A stretch of 64,000 nucleotides of DNA, from positions 11,596,501-11,660,500 of the forward strand of contig JAKSXM010000007.1 of assembly GCA_022575985.1 (NCBI GenBank). The letters run 5' to 3'. Made by a program: the position numbers and the translations under genes. This document shows, one piece after another, positions 12,878 through 25,351 of this stretch. The notes below the pieces were generated by a model. It searched no databases. It saw nothing but the letters and a program-made list of their open reading frames with translations, and was not told where the DNA came from. Source of the DNA: Anagrus nilaparvatae. Lineage: Eukaryota; Arthropoda; Insecta; Hymenoptera; Mymaridae. Within the stretch, counting starts at the first letter, position 1; every line of letters starts with the position of its first letter.

Positions 12878-13823
12878 GTAAGTACAAATGCTTTAAATTT
12901 TTATTTGCCATCCATTTTTTAGAAAACTGAGAATTATTATTATCAATGCCATTTTTTGGTAAAGTTTTTAGTATTAAGAAATTTTTAGATTATCAACTCA
13001 TTTAAAAAATATCCCATCCCCTGAATAGTTATTTTTACATTTTAAGTATTAAAATACTAGTCAAAAGATATATTTATTAAGCGAAATGATCGAATTGACT
13101 CATAACATTATCCTAGTATATACTAAAAAAATTGATTTAAATTTCCAGAAAAAATAACTAACACTTTTTAAGATTCATAAAAATAAAAAAGGTAAAAAAA
13201 ATTTCTAATAAACATTCAGGTTAATTATTTAGCAATAAATAATAATTTTAATATATTATTTACAAATGATTATTATTATAAAAAAAATTATTTTATTCTT
13301 ATATCATTTCCTTACAATAAAATAACTGAAAAAAAAAAAAATAGGTATTTCATTTATTTGTAAAACAATGGTTTTTCTATTTAAAACCTATAAAATATAA
13401 TGTAATCTTCTGATACATGGCATTGACTTCATTTAATTTTATTATGTAGATTTTAAGATTTAAAAAAAAAATAATATATAAATAATAAAACTTTGTTTTT
13501 TTATTAATTACTTTATGTGCCTGAAATTTGCTGTGTAGTTTCTGGTAGCATAATGATATCTAATTATGAAAAAAAATTTTATCCGAACCATATATATGTT
13601 TTAAAATTTTTTAATCCCCCCTTTTATAAATTTCTGTGTTTCAATCCTATATTATTCAAATGTTACGAGTATAAGTGTTATTGGATAATCTCCTAATAAT
13701 TTTAACGCTTTTTTTTAACTGTTAGGTATGGATTATAAATTTCAAGTTTTAAATTTATTATTTGCACATTTTTTTATTAAATTTTTATTACATGATTATA
13801 TTTTGAACATTATATAACTTTTA
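12878..13823. other. Start of an open-ended serpin intron; no exon found
   Basis: AT-rich sequence with runs of A and T. No downstream serpin exon was recognised here or further right on the plus strand. Confidence 0.4.
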
Positions 13824-15818
13824 TTATTTTCCATATCCATATCCTCGTCCGATTCCTTCTTCTCTTCCGTATCCTAAAAGAGAAAAATTTAGCTATTTAT
13901 AACAAAAACTTATTTTTTACTTATCAAGAATTATTAGATTTTGTTTATTCATAATTTTTATTTGGAATCTTCAAACTAATTTTTAAATAGATTTTTCTGT
14001 TTTATTTATTACTAAAATATAATTTTTTTAAACGCAGCTGGTAGCTCTTTATTAACGTTTTTGAGATTTTTATGTATCCACTCGTATTCAATTCTTAAAA
14101 AAGGAGAGTCTTACAGGCGTTTTATGCTATAAAATAAGGTTTTTTAGGCTATCTTCTAAATGGCGTTGGTACCTTATATGTCGACTAAATACCTTGGTCA
14201 CATTTTTTGTGTGTTAATGTAAGGATTTACTCTCCGTAAACTGAATTTTTTTATCAGTAATTCTCTTACTATTATAGTCAATAAACCAAATGGCCATATT
14301 GGGCCAAGAAAGCCCAATTTTTAAATTGCGGACAAAATTGTTATTTTTGACTAAAACGAGTTTTATTGGGTCAAAAATTTTTTACAAGCTCTTAATTTAA
14401 AATTCTTTAATTGTCTATTTTTTGCGAGGTATGAAAATTTAGAGTCCTGCGGTTTAAGATTTTTTAATAAACGCTAATTTTAAGCACAATCTTTATTGAG
14501 CCATGTAAGGCAAACAACTGAAGCAAAAGAAACGAATAAAAAACTTTTGAAAACAAGGTGATTGTATAAAATTATTAGCACATATAAAACCCATTTTGGT
14601 AAAAAAATACATTTTGCGCTATTTAGAAGATAGCCTAAAAAAACTTATCTCATAACATAGAACCCCCCGTAAATAAGACACTCCCTTTATCTATTAAAAA
14701 GGAAATAACCCTCAAAAAAAAATATCCAATTAATTATTTTTTTTAACAAAAATAAATTAATTGCGATAAAATAACAGTTGCCGCATATAAAGAATATACA
14801 ATAATAATATATAATAAGATTTAAAAAATTGCCTCTGCCAGGAGGATATCCTCCATATCCTCCTCCGTATCCACCTGCTCCGTATCCTCCTCCAACTCCT
14901 CCATATCCACCACCTAAGCCGCCACCAAGACCTTTAAAATGTTAAAAAAATTAGTTTTACACTTTTTATTATTTATAATTTTAAGCATTATTTTATTTTG
15001 AAGTATATTTGTAACGTAGATAAAATTAAAAATGTTAATTTCGTGATGTTGTTCTGATGCGTTTAAATTTTGAGAATTTTATTTTTTGTAAATTAAGTTT
15101 TTATGATCATATTTATACGAATAGAGGAATTAATTACAGCGATCTCGCCAACGACATAAAAAAAAAACATAACGAAAAAAAAGTTGTTACGTGAAAAAAA
15201 TATTTAACTGAAACTGATTGAATTTTTAAAACCTTGCTCGAAATTTTAAAGAAGTTACTCATAATATTCAAGAAATTTATTGATAAAATAAAGACAATCT
15301 GACATCGTAAATTTAAATAATAATAGGACGACTGTATTCCTAAATTATATCCAATCCCATGTTATTATGGAAGACGAGTAGCCATTAATAGGGAAAACTT
15401 TGGTCAATAATTCTTACAGTCACCGTAACTAAAATTCAAGAAACATTATTTTATTAAAATATTTAACATTAATATTTCTTACGAAAAAGTTAAACAAATT
15501 ATGTTGATAAACAAAATAGAGAATGATCAACTGTAATCAAAATTACTTATTACGTTTTTTTTGTTAATCCCGAAAAATTTCGTCTTTGTCAGGAAATATC
15601 TAGTGCCTGGCCACTACCAAAAACTTGTATCAAATCAAAGTTTACTAAAATCGATGATCAATAAACTATCCAAAATTTTTTTAAACAACAAATATAAATA
15701 TAAATATAAATATAAATATAAATATAAATAAACAAATATAAATCTTACCTCCGAATTGAGCAGCACTATAACTTATTAGAGATAACAAGGCAAAAAATAA
15801 AATAAAATATTGCTTCAT
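13824..15818 (-). CDS. Small secreted Gly/Tyr-rich peptide, copy 1
   Basis: Minus-strand gene with exons 15749-15818, 14833-14931 and 13824-13873, giving 72 residues. Exon 1 encodes a signal peptide (MKQYFILFFALLSLISYSAA) followed by Q; exon 2 is almost pure Gly/Tyr repeat with GGGYGG and GYPPGR; exon 3 ends in REEGIGRGYGYGK. Both introns are phase 1. The second intron begins GC (AGAG|GCAAT) where copy 2 has GT, so it is either a GC-AG intron or a lesion. A foldback lies in that intron. Copies at 21054-23086 and 25352-26560 share the layout. Possible roles are cuticle-like matrix protein, antimicrobial peptide or secretion component; the sequence does not decide. Confidence 0.7.
14110..14660. 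repeat. Foldback element in intron of peptide gene copy 1
   Basis: ggctatcttctaaa near 14147 pairs with tttagaagatagcc near 14622-14635; centre about 14391. The interior resembles the core of the large palindrome at 17890-18650 (ataagat-agggtttttaggc and tctaaata-cg motifs). Confidence 0.6.
15689..15735. repeat. Microsatellite (ATAAAT)n
   Basis: Six-base unit ataaat repeated about seven times in the first intron of peptide gene copy 1. Confidence 0.85.
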
Positions 15819-15898
15819 TTTGAAAATTTAAGCCACTTGTATGTATGAATCAAAAGAAAACTTGAATATTAATGATTTTTTTCATCAAATGACATCTG

Positions 15899-15906
15899 CT
15901 TTTATA
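15899..15906 (-). promoter_or_regulatory. TATA box of peptide gene copy 1
   Basis: On the minus strand gatataaaagcagatgtcat lies about 80 bases before the ATG. The same 20-base block occurs before copy 2, with diverged equivalents before copy 3. Conservation with spacing supports a core promoter. Confidence 0.65.
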
Positions 15907-16373
15907 TCTTTTTTTTCAAATTATAATTTGCAAATTTATTATTATTATTTCAATTATAAATATTGCTCATATAATTAATGCGCATACACATTGTTTTATA
16001 ATATAATAAATTTTTAGAATTTGAAAACGTATAGCTAGTTATAATCATAATTTGTTTTTCTTTAATTATCTGTAATATGATAAACAAATTTCCTGGAGTT
16101 TATTTTACCTTATTGATACATGTAATAAAAATACAAATATTGATAAAAAATGCTTTTTTTAAAAAAAATCATGCAGAAATTAAAAAAAATTAATTATTTT
16201 CTTATTTATTACTCATATTATTACTTTTCGTATTGTTTCTCATATTTTGATCATGATATGTTTTGGATAAAATCATGTAATAAATTTTTTAGAATCAACG
16301 AGTAAACTTTAAAGAAAATAAAAACTGCAGATTTTTACTGTAAAATCCTTGTTATACCTTAAAGATTGGTGAG

Positions 16374-19300
16374 CAAACACCAACCAGATACAGAAAACTA
16401 GCAATTCATTAGAAAAGTATGGTATTTAAGTCCAGATTATTACTAAACTCGGATTAATTTTATCCCTTAAATTGAAATTATTTTAAGTCCCGTTTGACTC
16501 CCCCCTTGATTTATGAATTCCCAGGGTATCGCTCCTAATTGAGAGGAAGAAAAGTGTCAGGAGGCTTTTAAAAGTGCGCGCCTTCACACTATGATAGCGT
16601 ATAGTTACTTCTGGCTCACCTACCCGCCTGCAACATTGAAACTGAGTATAACACGCTATAAGCTTTTAAGACTATAGCCTATACCCTTTCAAGGTATATA
16701 ATGTATTTCTTTGTTCAAGCTCAAATTAGCTGCTATCATTGAGAAATATTTAATTCCCAACCAGCCGACAGTTCTTGGACACTTGAATTTTTAAATAATA
16801 AAAACTGTATATTTTAGGCTGAAAAATTCATCTACACACCTACAATCCCCAAGAATTGAGATATCAACCCCTAAAGTTAGATAAATTTTTTAATCATTCT
16901 TAAAGAAACTTAAGATGCTCCAAATAAAAAATATTTAATTTGCATTAAAAATAATTGCAAGCACTCCCGAGAAATGTTGAAAAATCAAATACGAGGATTA
17001 GGGTTGTTCACAAAAAAAAAGTGCGCCAAAAATGTTCTTCCTGAAGTATGTTGAAGTTTAGGTGACAAAATGATCCCATACCAATTTTCAGCTCATTTGA
17101 GAACGATTTAGGGGTCGCTCAAACCCAGGGTAGCTTTCAAGAGGTTGGCTAATACCGACAATTAGTGGGAGCGACAAAAATTTTTTTCAAAATACGTTTT
17201 CTATACTTCCTAATATATTTTCGGTGTCGCTAAACTCAAAAATGAGGTCCTCAGAGTCCGAAAATATCTTAAGCATCCTTAAACACCGAAAACACCCCTT
17301 TTTTTACCAAAAGTTTTTGGATTTTATAGCGAAAATCGTATATATTTGAAACATCTGGATTGTAAATTACAATGGATGACTTAAATATGTTGAAAAAATA
17401 GCGAAAACTCCTTTCGTTCATCCCAACGCGCCTTCTTGGCCGAGAAACGGGCAAGGGATCTGTTCAACACAAAATTATTCGACACATCAATGATTCTACA
17501 CAAAAAAGTTGTGCGGAATCGTTCTACACCAAAAATCGTTGTGCTGAAAGGTTCAACACAAATTTTTTTTAGTCAAAGTATTCAATACGCAATTTTAAAT
17601 ATTAAGTAACTTATTTCCGGAATCATTCTATACCAAAAATCGTTGTGCTAAAAAGATCAACACAAATTTTTTTTAGTCAAAGTATTCAACACTTACTCTT
17701 TCGTATGCTAGCATAAATAAATATCACTTAAAACAGCGTATTGAATATTTCGATTAGAAAAATTTTGTGTTGATCTTTTCGGTACAAGGATTTTCGGTGT
17801 AGAACGATTCCGCAAAATTTTCTTGTGTAGAATTATTGATTTGTCATATAATTTTGTGTTGATCAGATCCCTTGCCGAGAAACGCAGGGCTCAATTTTAT
17901 AACAATGTAATAAGATAGGGTTTTTAGGCAATTTTCTAAATAACGCTGTCATGTTGTAATTCTACCAAATAACTACCGTTTGGTCTCATTTTTTTCGTAT
18001 AAGTTCTACCTTTCAAACGCTGTAAACCGAAATTTTTCATCACCGATTCTCTCATCGCTATAGTTAGTAAATCAAATGTCCATTTTTTGCCAAAAATGAC
18101 CAATTTTAAAATTGCTGCTAAAATTATAATTTTTGATGAAAATGAGTCTTAAAGGTGTCAAAAATTTTAATTAAGCTCTAAGTTTTGAAAAAATTTTTAC
18201 TCATTCCTTTTCGATTATTTGTTTAGCAGATATGATAATTTTAAAAAAATGTCTGAATTTAAGGTTTTTTAAAAAAAAATCATATTTTATCACTATATTT
18301 GTCGAGTTATATCTCGGAAAGGTATAAAGCAAAATAGACGAGTTAAAAATTTTTTGAAACTTGAGACTAGTACAAAATGTTGGAGACCTATAAGACTTAT
18401 TTTCTTCAAAAATTACAATTTTAGCAGCAATTTTAAAATTGGTCATTTTTGGCAAAAAATGGACATTTGATTTACTAACTATAGCGATGACAGAATCAGT
18501 GATGAAAAATTGCGGTTTACGGTTTTTAAAAGGTAGAACTTAAACGAAAAAAATGAGACCAAACGGTAGTTATTTGGTAAAATTACAACATGACAGCGTT
18601 ATTTAGAAAATTGCCTAAAAACCCTATCTTATAACATTGTTATAGAATTGAGCTCTGCGTTTCTCGGCCGAAAAGGCACGTTGGAATAAACGGAAAGAGT
18701 TTTCGCTATTTTCTCAACATATTTAAGTCATCCATTGTAATTTACAATCCAGATGTTTCGAATATATACGATTTTCGCTATAAAATCCTTTTGGTACAAA
18801 AAGGGATGTTTTCGGTGTTTAAGGGTGTTTAAGGTATTTTCAGACTCTGAGGACCTCATTTTCGAGTTTAGCGACACCGAAAACTTATTAGGAAGTATAG
18901 AAAACGTATTTTGAAAAAAGTTTTGGTCGTTCCCACTAATTGTCGGTATTAGCCAACCTCTTGAGAGCTACCCTGGGTTTGTGCGACCCCTAAATCGATC
19001 TCAAATGAGCTGAAACTTGGTATGGGATCATTTTGTCACCTATGGTGCACTTTTTTTTTTGTGAACAACCCTAATCCTCGTATTTGATTTTTCAACATTT
19101 CTCGGGAGTGCTTGCAATTATTTTTAATGCAAATTAAATATTTTTTATTTGGAGCATCTTAAGTTTCTTTAAGAATGATTAACAAATTTACCCAACTTTA
19201 GGGGTTGATATCTCAATTCTTAGGGGTTGTAGGTGTAGATGAGTTTTTCAGCCTAAAATATACAGTTTTTATTATTTAAAAATTCAAGTGTCCAAGAACT

Positions 19301-19696
19301 GTCGGCTGGTTGGGCATTAAATATTTCTCAATGATAGCAGCTAATTTGAGTTTGAACAAAGAAATACATTATAGACCTTGAAAGGGTATAGGCTATAGTC
19401 TTAAAAGCTTATAGCGTGTTATACTTAGTTTCAATGTTGCAGGCGGGTAGGTGAGCCAGAAGTAACTATACGCTATCATAGTGTGAAGGCGCGCACTTGT
19501 AAAAGCCTCCTGACACTTTTCTTCCTCTCAATTAGGAGCGATACCCTGGGAATTCATAAATCAAGGGGGGAGTCAAACGGGACTTAAAATAATTTCAATT
19601 TAAGGGATAAAATTAATCTGAGTTTAGTAATAATCTGGACTTAAATACCATACTTTTTTAATGAATTGCTAGTTTTCTGTATCTGGTTGGTGTTAA
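16374..19696. repeat. Giant palindrome of about 3.3 kb
   Basis: The left arm begins near 16374 (caccaaccagatacag) and the right arm ends near 19696 (ctgtatctggttggtg). The core arms, aacgcagggctcaatt (17881) and the matching block ending at 18662, centre on about 18271. The outer 150 bp of each arm resemble the CATGGAACATGTT family (cccgtttgactcccccc and its complement at 19560-19580). The left arm is longer because of a 427-bp MITE at 17450-17876. No transposase reading frame is visible. Confidence 0.85.
17450..17876. mobile_element. MITE with 8-bp target duplication, inserted in one palindrome arm
   Basis: Terminal inverted repeats start ggcaagggatctg and end with cagatcccttgcc, about 85 percent matching over some 90 bases. 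The flanking duplication gagaaacg is exact (17442-17449 and 17877-17884). The right palindrome arm near 18655-18670 has the same site uninterrupted with a single gagaaacg. The 8-bp duplication suits the hAT superfamily. A block of about 55 bp occurs twice inside (17530 and 17636). Confidence 0.88.
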
Positions 19697-21053
19697 GTTT
19701 TTTTGTTAACAATCCTAACGAGGATATTTGCCATTATAACCTTCCCTGGTGGTGTATTTTATAAGAAAGGGGGTGAGATTTACAACTAAATAAAAGATTG
19801 AATTTTTTGGACTGTAAAACTCTCCAAGTAAGTAAGTTGGGTCGCTCTTTTCATTACCGAAGTCTGTTTTAATCTGCAACCCCTATGAAATGAGACACCA
19901 ACTCCTAAAAGGGGGTAAATTTTCAAATAATCCTTAAAGAAACTTAAGATGCTCACATATAGAAAAAATTTTTATTTATTATTTAAAAAAAGGGACTTCA
20001 GAAACAAAAAGAGTGACCCAAATTACATAATAGGGGAGATTTTTAGTCCAAAATATTTAGTATTTCATTTAGTTGACAAAATTCACCCCCCTTCCTTACT
20101 AAAGACAACTCCAGGGGTAGTTTTAAGGACAACTGCATGCATCTTTAATTTTTTTCTCCTTTTTTAGATATCCTGTTAATTATTCTCAATGTAACTAAAA
20201 ACTTTTAGCATTTGGGACAATCTTAATTTTTTTTAAGAATTATTTGAAAATTTAGTTAGTAAAGATTTGATTTAAGATTTGTTGACCTTGCTATTTTGAC
20301 TCGATAGTATATGCAGCGATTACACATTTTACAGATTCCAGATTTCAGGACTTACAAAGTCTTTGGTTGATACCAGATATCACGTTTTTTCTGTTAAATT
20401 TTACCAATTATTTGTACAAAAACTTTTTTGCTTTTCGATTGAAAACAAGAGTGAGTTATCGTTAATTAAAGATTTTTCGTAAATTAGTGAATTTTTATTG
20501 TAAAATAAAAAATCTTAGTTTTTTCTCAAATGATTTTTCACAGACAAGCTTGTAAATTTATACAAATTCTACAAAAAACTGCTGCATTTTTTATTAAAAA
20601 TTTGATTTATAAACGGTGATTATTAATCTTATAAAGCTAAAAAAGTATTAGTTTAGATAGAAATTGCAAGGTTTTTTTTCAAAGGAATGAAGAGTATGTG
20701 AACAATCATTTGAGAATAAACGAAAATCTCCTCCCCCCTTGCTCTCTATTCTGTCAATCCATTTTAAATTGTTATGAATTTTCAAAAATGAATGTCCTTA
20801 GATAAAAAGTTTATCATGCACCAATTTAATCATCAATTCTACGTTTGCAAAAGTTAGGAAAATGTGTTATTGAATAATTCCAATATTTTTTTTTAACAGT
20901 TTGGTTTGGATTATGCATTTAAAGTTATTTAAAGTTTTAAATTTATTATTTGCATGTTTCTTTATTAAAAATTTTGCACATAGAATAACAAATTATTTCT
21001 CATAAAGTAACATAATTGTACATAGATATTTAAATAGTTTTTTGAAATTATTA
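19697..21053. other. Intergenic, repeat-derived patches, no gene
   Basis: 19840-20240 contains gggtcgct and cttaaagaaacttaagatgc motifs that also occur in neighbouring foldbacks (for example near 16903), so part is probably a decayed foldback. Nothing coding is seen. Confidence 0.4.
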
Positions 21054-23086
21054 TTATCTTCCATATCCAAATCCTCCATATCCTGGGCCTCTTCCATATC
21101 CTAAAAGAAAAAAATTTAATTTATTATAGTAAAAATTATTCTATATACCTAGACATTATAGACATTTTGATTTCATTTTAATTTATATTTTATTGTCAGG
21201 TTTTCAAATTAAAATTTAAATAATTTTTCCTGATTCATTTGTAACTAAAAAAATACTTTTTTCAAATTTATTTAACTCACAATCTTTTTTAAAACAAATG
21301 AATGTGTAATAAAAATAATAAATAAGATATAAAAAGTTACCTCTTCCAGGTGGATATCCATATCCTCCACCATATCCACCAGGTCCATATCCACCTGGTC
21401 CATATCCTCCATATCCTCCATATCCATTACCAAGGCCGAAACCAATACCTTTAAATCGTAAAAAAAATTAGGTGTCTTATTAAGAAACGTTTTAAACTTT
21501 ATAATATTAAGTACGTGGTCTCTTACGGTGCGAATTCTCAAACCTATGATGTTAAAATCAGGGTGTCTTATTTTTTGTAGGTAGGTAGGCATTTTTGAGC
21601 GATATTATGAATATGCTCATGTTCTCTGGGTTATTAAAATTGATTCTTTATAAATTTTTATAAGGTTGTAGCAAGTATTTATGATTTCGTTGTGTGACTA
21701 TTTTATTACCGTTGTATGATCTAGGAGGTACGCTAACACACCTAAGCCCCATGCCTCGTTAAATGTCCCGAAAGAACTTTAGATCACGTTATCTATTTTT
21801 AATGCCGAGTTTTGCACTTTAATAAACATTACGAGGATGCCTCAGACCGAGAATTGATGAAATTAACCTCAGCGAATTTGGTAAACACAAATTAATAAAA
21901 AAATTAGTAAATTTTACTTAAATAAAATAATTTTTACTAAATTTATAATTAGGTTAACTAAATTTCATATAGTAAACAAAACTATTATTTATTTATTTAT
22001 TTATTTTGAAAAAAATTTGGTGCAGACATGGCCGATACGCAATGTATTACAATCTTGTATAATATATAGTAGTAAAGTACATAGTACATAAATAAATATT
22101 TGAATGAGTAAAAAATAAAAATAAAAATAAAATTAATATAAAATTAATACTATAATATTTAATAACAATAAAAATAGAAAAAATAAAAAATTAATTTTGT
22201 GTATGTATTATAGCAATACTTATATAATTAAATTTAAATAGTTTTAACATAGTTTCAACAAAAAGAAAAGAAATATATTATAAATTAATTTTTCTGAAGG
22301 ACTGGTGTTTTGTAGTGCAAAAGTTAACGGTAGGAAGTCTGATAAGGATGATCAGGAAGATTACGTTGAGAACGCCTTATCATTTCATCAGGAAGTTTAA
22401 ATTGTGATGAAAGATATGGCGGTCTACCAGAGGATATTAAACTGTGTACTAATACTAGTTTATAGTATTACCTACGAGATTTTGCTGTCAACAATAGACA
22501 AGACAACAGTAATCAAAAAATGGAACAATCAGGGATGAAACTAATAGTGTACGGAGACTGTAGGATAGTAGTCTCGACTTTAAACTTATTACTTTGGTCG
22601 TCAACTGGATTGAAACCTATGATACTTTAGTTAAGAAGCGAACGCGCTGATGCCTGAGCTTTCGCAGCTCATCTGATTTTTTTTAATAAAACGTTTTTGG
22701 GATTTCCATTCTTTTCATAAATTTATTTAAGGATTCATCTAATAACTTGAAAAAAAAACTTAAAAAGAAATAACCATAAAAAAAAAACAAAAATAAAAGC
22801 GGTTACTTAAAATAATACGTTAACCTGCCTAATATAAAAAAAAATTACAGCACTTTACCAGAAAAATACCTAATGACCCACTACGGTCTAGGTTACTCTA
22901 TTTTTTCGATTAAGGATCAGTATAAGAAAACTTCAATTTGCCAAACTACTTAGTGGTAAAATAAAGTTTTCTAAAATTGTAATATTTATTTTTTTCTAAA
23001 CAACAAATATAAATCTTACCAAGTTGAGCAGCACTATAACTTATTAGAGAAAACAAGGCAACAAATAAAAGAAAATATTGCTTCAT
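21054..23086 (-). CDS. Small secreted Gly/Tyr-rich peptide, copy 2
   Basis: Exons 23020-23086, 21341-21448 and 21054-21100 on the minus strand give 73 residues. Exon 1 encodes MKQYFLLFVALFSLISYSAA, a signal peptide; exon 2 encodes GIGFGLGNGYGGYGGYGPGG and further GY/GPGGY repeats ending GYPPGR; exon 3 encodes GYGRGPGYGGFGYGR then stop. All junctions are GT-AG, phase 1. It is the closest paralog of the 13824-15818 gene. A longer minus-strand frame over exon 2 at 21272-21592 reads the repeat out of frame and is not the product. The first intron holds a decayed retroelement piece. Function unknown. Confidence 0.75.
21985..22690. mobile_element. Decayed non-LTR retroelement remnant (tentative)
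   Basis: A (TTTA)n tract at 21988-22010 borders tggtgcagacatggccgata, and 22310-22690 has higher GC and a coding-like texture resembling the 3' part of the LINE near 42340-42740. No intact domain is readable. It lies in the first intron of peptide gene copy 2. Confidence 0.35.
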
Positions 23087-23167
23087 TTTTAAAAATTTAA
23101 GTCACTTTTAAGTATGAATTAAAAGAAAACTTGAATCTTAATGATTTTTTTTATAAAATGACATCTG

Positions 23168-23175
23168 CTTTTATA
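23168..23175 (-). promoter_or_regulatory. TATA box of peptide gene copy 2
   Basis: Minus-strand TATAAAAG within gatataaaagcagatgtcat, as in copy 1; the leader down to the ATG at 23086 is also closely similar between the two copies. Confidence 0.65.
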
Positions 23176-23759
23176 TCTTTTTTTTTAAATTATAATTTGC
23201 AAATTTATTATTATTATTATTTCAATTATAATTATTGTTCATATAATTAATCCACAAATACATTGTTTTATAATATAATAAATTTTTGGAATTTGAAAAC
23301 TTTATAATGATAAATTATTTTTTTTAATTGCATATAAAAATTGATAAAAAATGCTTTTTTTTAAAAATCATGCAGAAATTAAAATAAAAAAATTAATTAT
23401 TTTCTTATTTATAGCTCTATTATTTCTTATATTTTGATTACTTGGATAAAATCATGTGATTTACAACTATGTGTAAATAATTTAAAAAAGGAAATAATTT
23501 TTATAAATTATTTAATAAATTTTTTTTATGACAATTTTTTTAAACCAATAAATATTACATCTAATTATGTTAAATTACAACGAATATCGCAGTATTTGCG
23601 TAACGTATACTCAGGAACTGTTTTTGGAATTTAAATCAGTAGTAACAAACGCTTGATAGCAGGTGAAAGAAGGAGGCTTCAAACTAGCATGAAGTTTCCG
23701 ACTGGAGCTTTTATGAACAAACTGTAAAAAGTAACTTTCTTATATTAACAAAAAAATTA

Positions 23760-24090
23760 GAACATATACGAAAAATTAGTAAATTTTCGAAAACATTTTT
23801 AATTATTCGATAAATATCGTAAATATACCAAATTTAGTATATTAACAAAAAATTCGAGTATTCTCGATTTTTTTTGTGAATTCGCAAGAAAAATTGATAA
23901 TTTACCATTTTTTTTCGAAAATTTACAAAAAATGGTTGTGAATTTACGAAAAATATTTGTGAATTTACAATTTTTTTCGTAAATTCACAAAAAAATCGAG
24001 AATTCTCGATTTTTTCGAAAATATGCTAAATTTAGTTAATTTACTATTTTTATCGAATATTTACAAATATTTTTGAAAATTTACGCTGCG
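23760..24090. repeat. Degenerate palindromic tract
   Basis: Many short alternating-strand blocks such as gaatttacgaaaaat, attttttcgtaaattcac and cgagaattctcgatttttt. The stretch is rich in self-complementary words but has no clean arm pair. Confidence 0.5.
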
Positions 24091-24094
24091 CGTC

Positions 24095-24262
24095 CGGCAA
24101 AGACGTATTTTCTCGCCACAATCACAGAAAAATTTTGTACAATCCTCGGCCATAAACAAAGAATGACCCAAATCGCAGTTTACCATCCTCGGCTTCGCCT
24201 CGGAAGGTAATTTACATGTGCTTTGGGCCATTCTTTATTTTTCTGGCCTAGGACCGTAATAT
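24095..24262. repeat. Small dispersed inverted-repeat element (family CCATAAA-AAAGAATG), copy 1
   Basis: ccataaacaaagaatgaccc pairs imperfectly with gggccattctttatttttct. Related copies lie near 38590-38760, 51070-51240 and 51985-52150. Small non-autonomous element; no product. Confidence 0.55.
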
Positions 24263-24328
24263 ACTATTTTTTGTTAATCTAAGAAAGTTAATTTTTACAG
24301 CGCAGTTATAGGAACAACGGTGCCATTG

Positions 24329-24590
24329 CTACTTTTGCTCGAGATTGAAAAGAGATCCAACTAGAGTTATATTTGTGTTATCGACAATAGGGTCATGGTA
24401 TGTAGCAGGAAATCCTTCAAAGAAAACTTGTTTTTTGATAACAAAAGGGTTCCCATCGATACTTACCCATCGGTGAAATACTTTGATGTTACGTCTAATA
24501 ATATGGTGACCTTCAATTTTCATATCAAAACTTTTATCGGTTCCCCTAATTTCGGTCCCTTCAGATTTTTGCTTATTGAAAGTATTGATT
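24329..24590 (-). CDS. Possible exon of an unidentified protein
   Basis: On the minus strand the frame is open from about 24600 to the stop at 24329, about 85 residues, with more balanced GC than its surroundings. It reads through KSFDMKIEGHHIIRRNIKV, then FHRWVSIDGNPFVIKKQ, VFFEGFPATYHDPIVDN and ends NITLVGSLFNLEQK. A possible acceptor (tacttaaag) precedes it near 24610. I do not recognise the family and found no partner exon; it may be the last exon of an unseen gene, a retrocopy or a relic. The plus strand is also open here and is probably a shadow. Confidence 0.35.
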
Positions 24591-25351
24591 ATTGTTTGAA
24601 AGCAGCTTTAAGTAATTAAATTCAATAAGTTGCAGCTCAGATTGAATTTAAAAATTTGAAAAGGATAAAAATTCATAAAATACTTGTTATTTTAAAACCT
24701 ATATAGATTCTAAGACCTAGAAAGAGCATTTGGTATTTTCTAGTAAAAAAATAAATCTATGTGTTAAATATTTCCATATAACTAATAATTTTATTTTCAT
24801 TACTTGTTTGTGCTAACATATTTATATTGTTATAAGTGAGTTTTCTTTAAATTTTTTGAAACTCAAAAGCCAATTCAAAGTAGGCTTAATAGGGCTAATG
24901 AAGCTCTCTTTATTAGCGATAATAGAAGTAGTCCTAAATGCAGTATTATTTCAGTAAATATTGGTTGCAAAACTGCATAATTTGTGTTGAAGTGCACAAT
25001 AAAGCACCTTTACCTCTGTCATAAAAATTGACATCTTAAAGTTATGAAAAATTTAAACAATTTTTAATATTACTTATCCAAAGTTTTAATATTTTATAAA
25101 TTATAGTTTGCAGTTTAAAAAAATTATAAGAGTTTTTATTGCGGTTAGTATTTATTTATTTTTAGAACCTGTTTTACAAAATCATGTATGGAACAAACAT
25201 TTAAAAACTTAAGTTATTATTTTTTCATTTTTTTACTAAACTTTTGGCACACAAATTAAAAAAATTCATAGGAATTTATTTTTTATTATTAGGCAGCTGA
25301 TTGAAATGCAGAAATTCATTAATATTTTTAAAAATATTTATATTTTCCATT

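Noticed and set aside
21272..21592. Minus-strand frame of about 106 codons with Met-Glu-Asp repeats
   Set aside because: It reads the Gly-Tyr repeat exon of peptide gene copy 2 in the wrong frame and runs through both splice sites; the paralogs support the GY frame.
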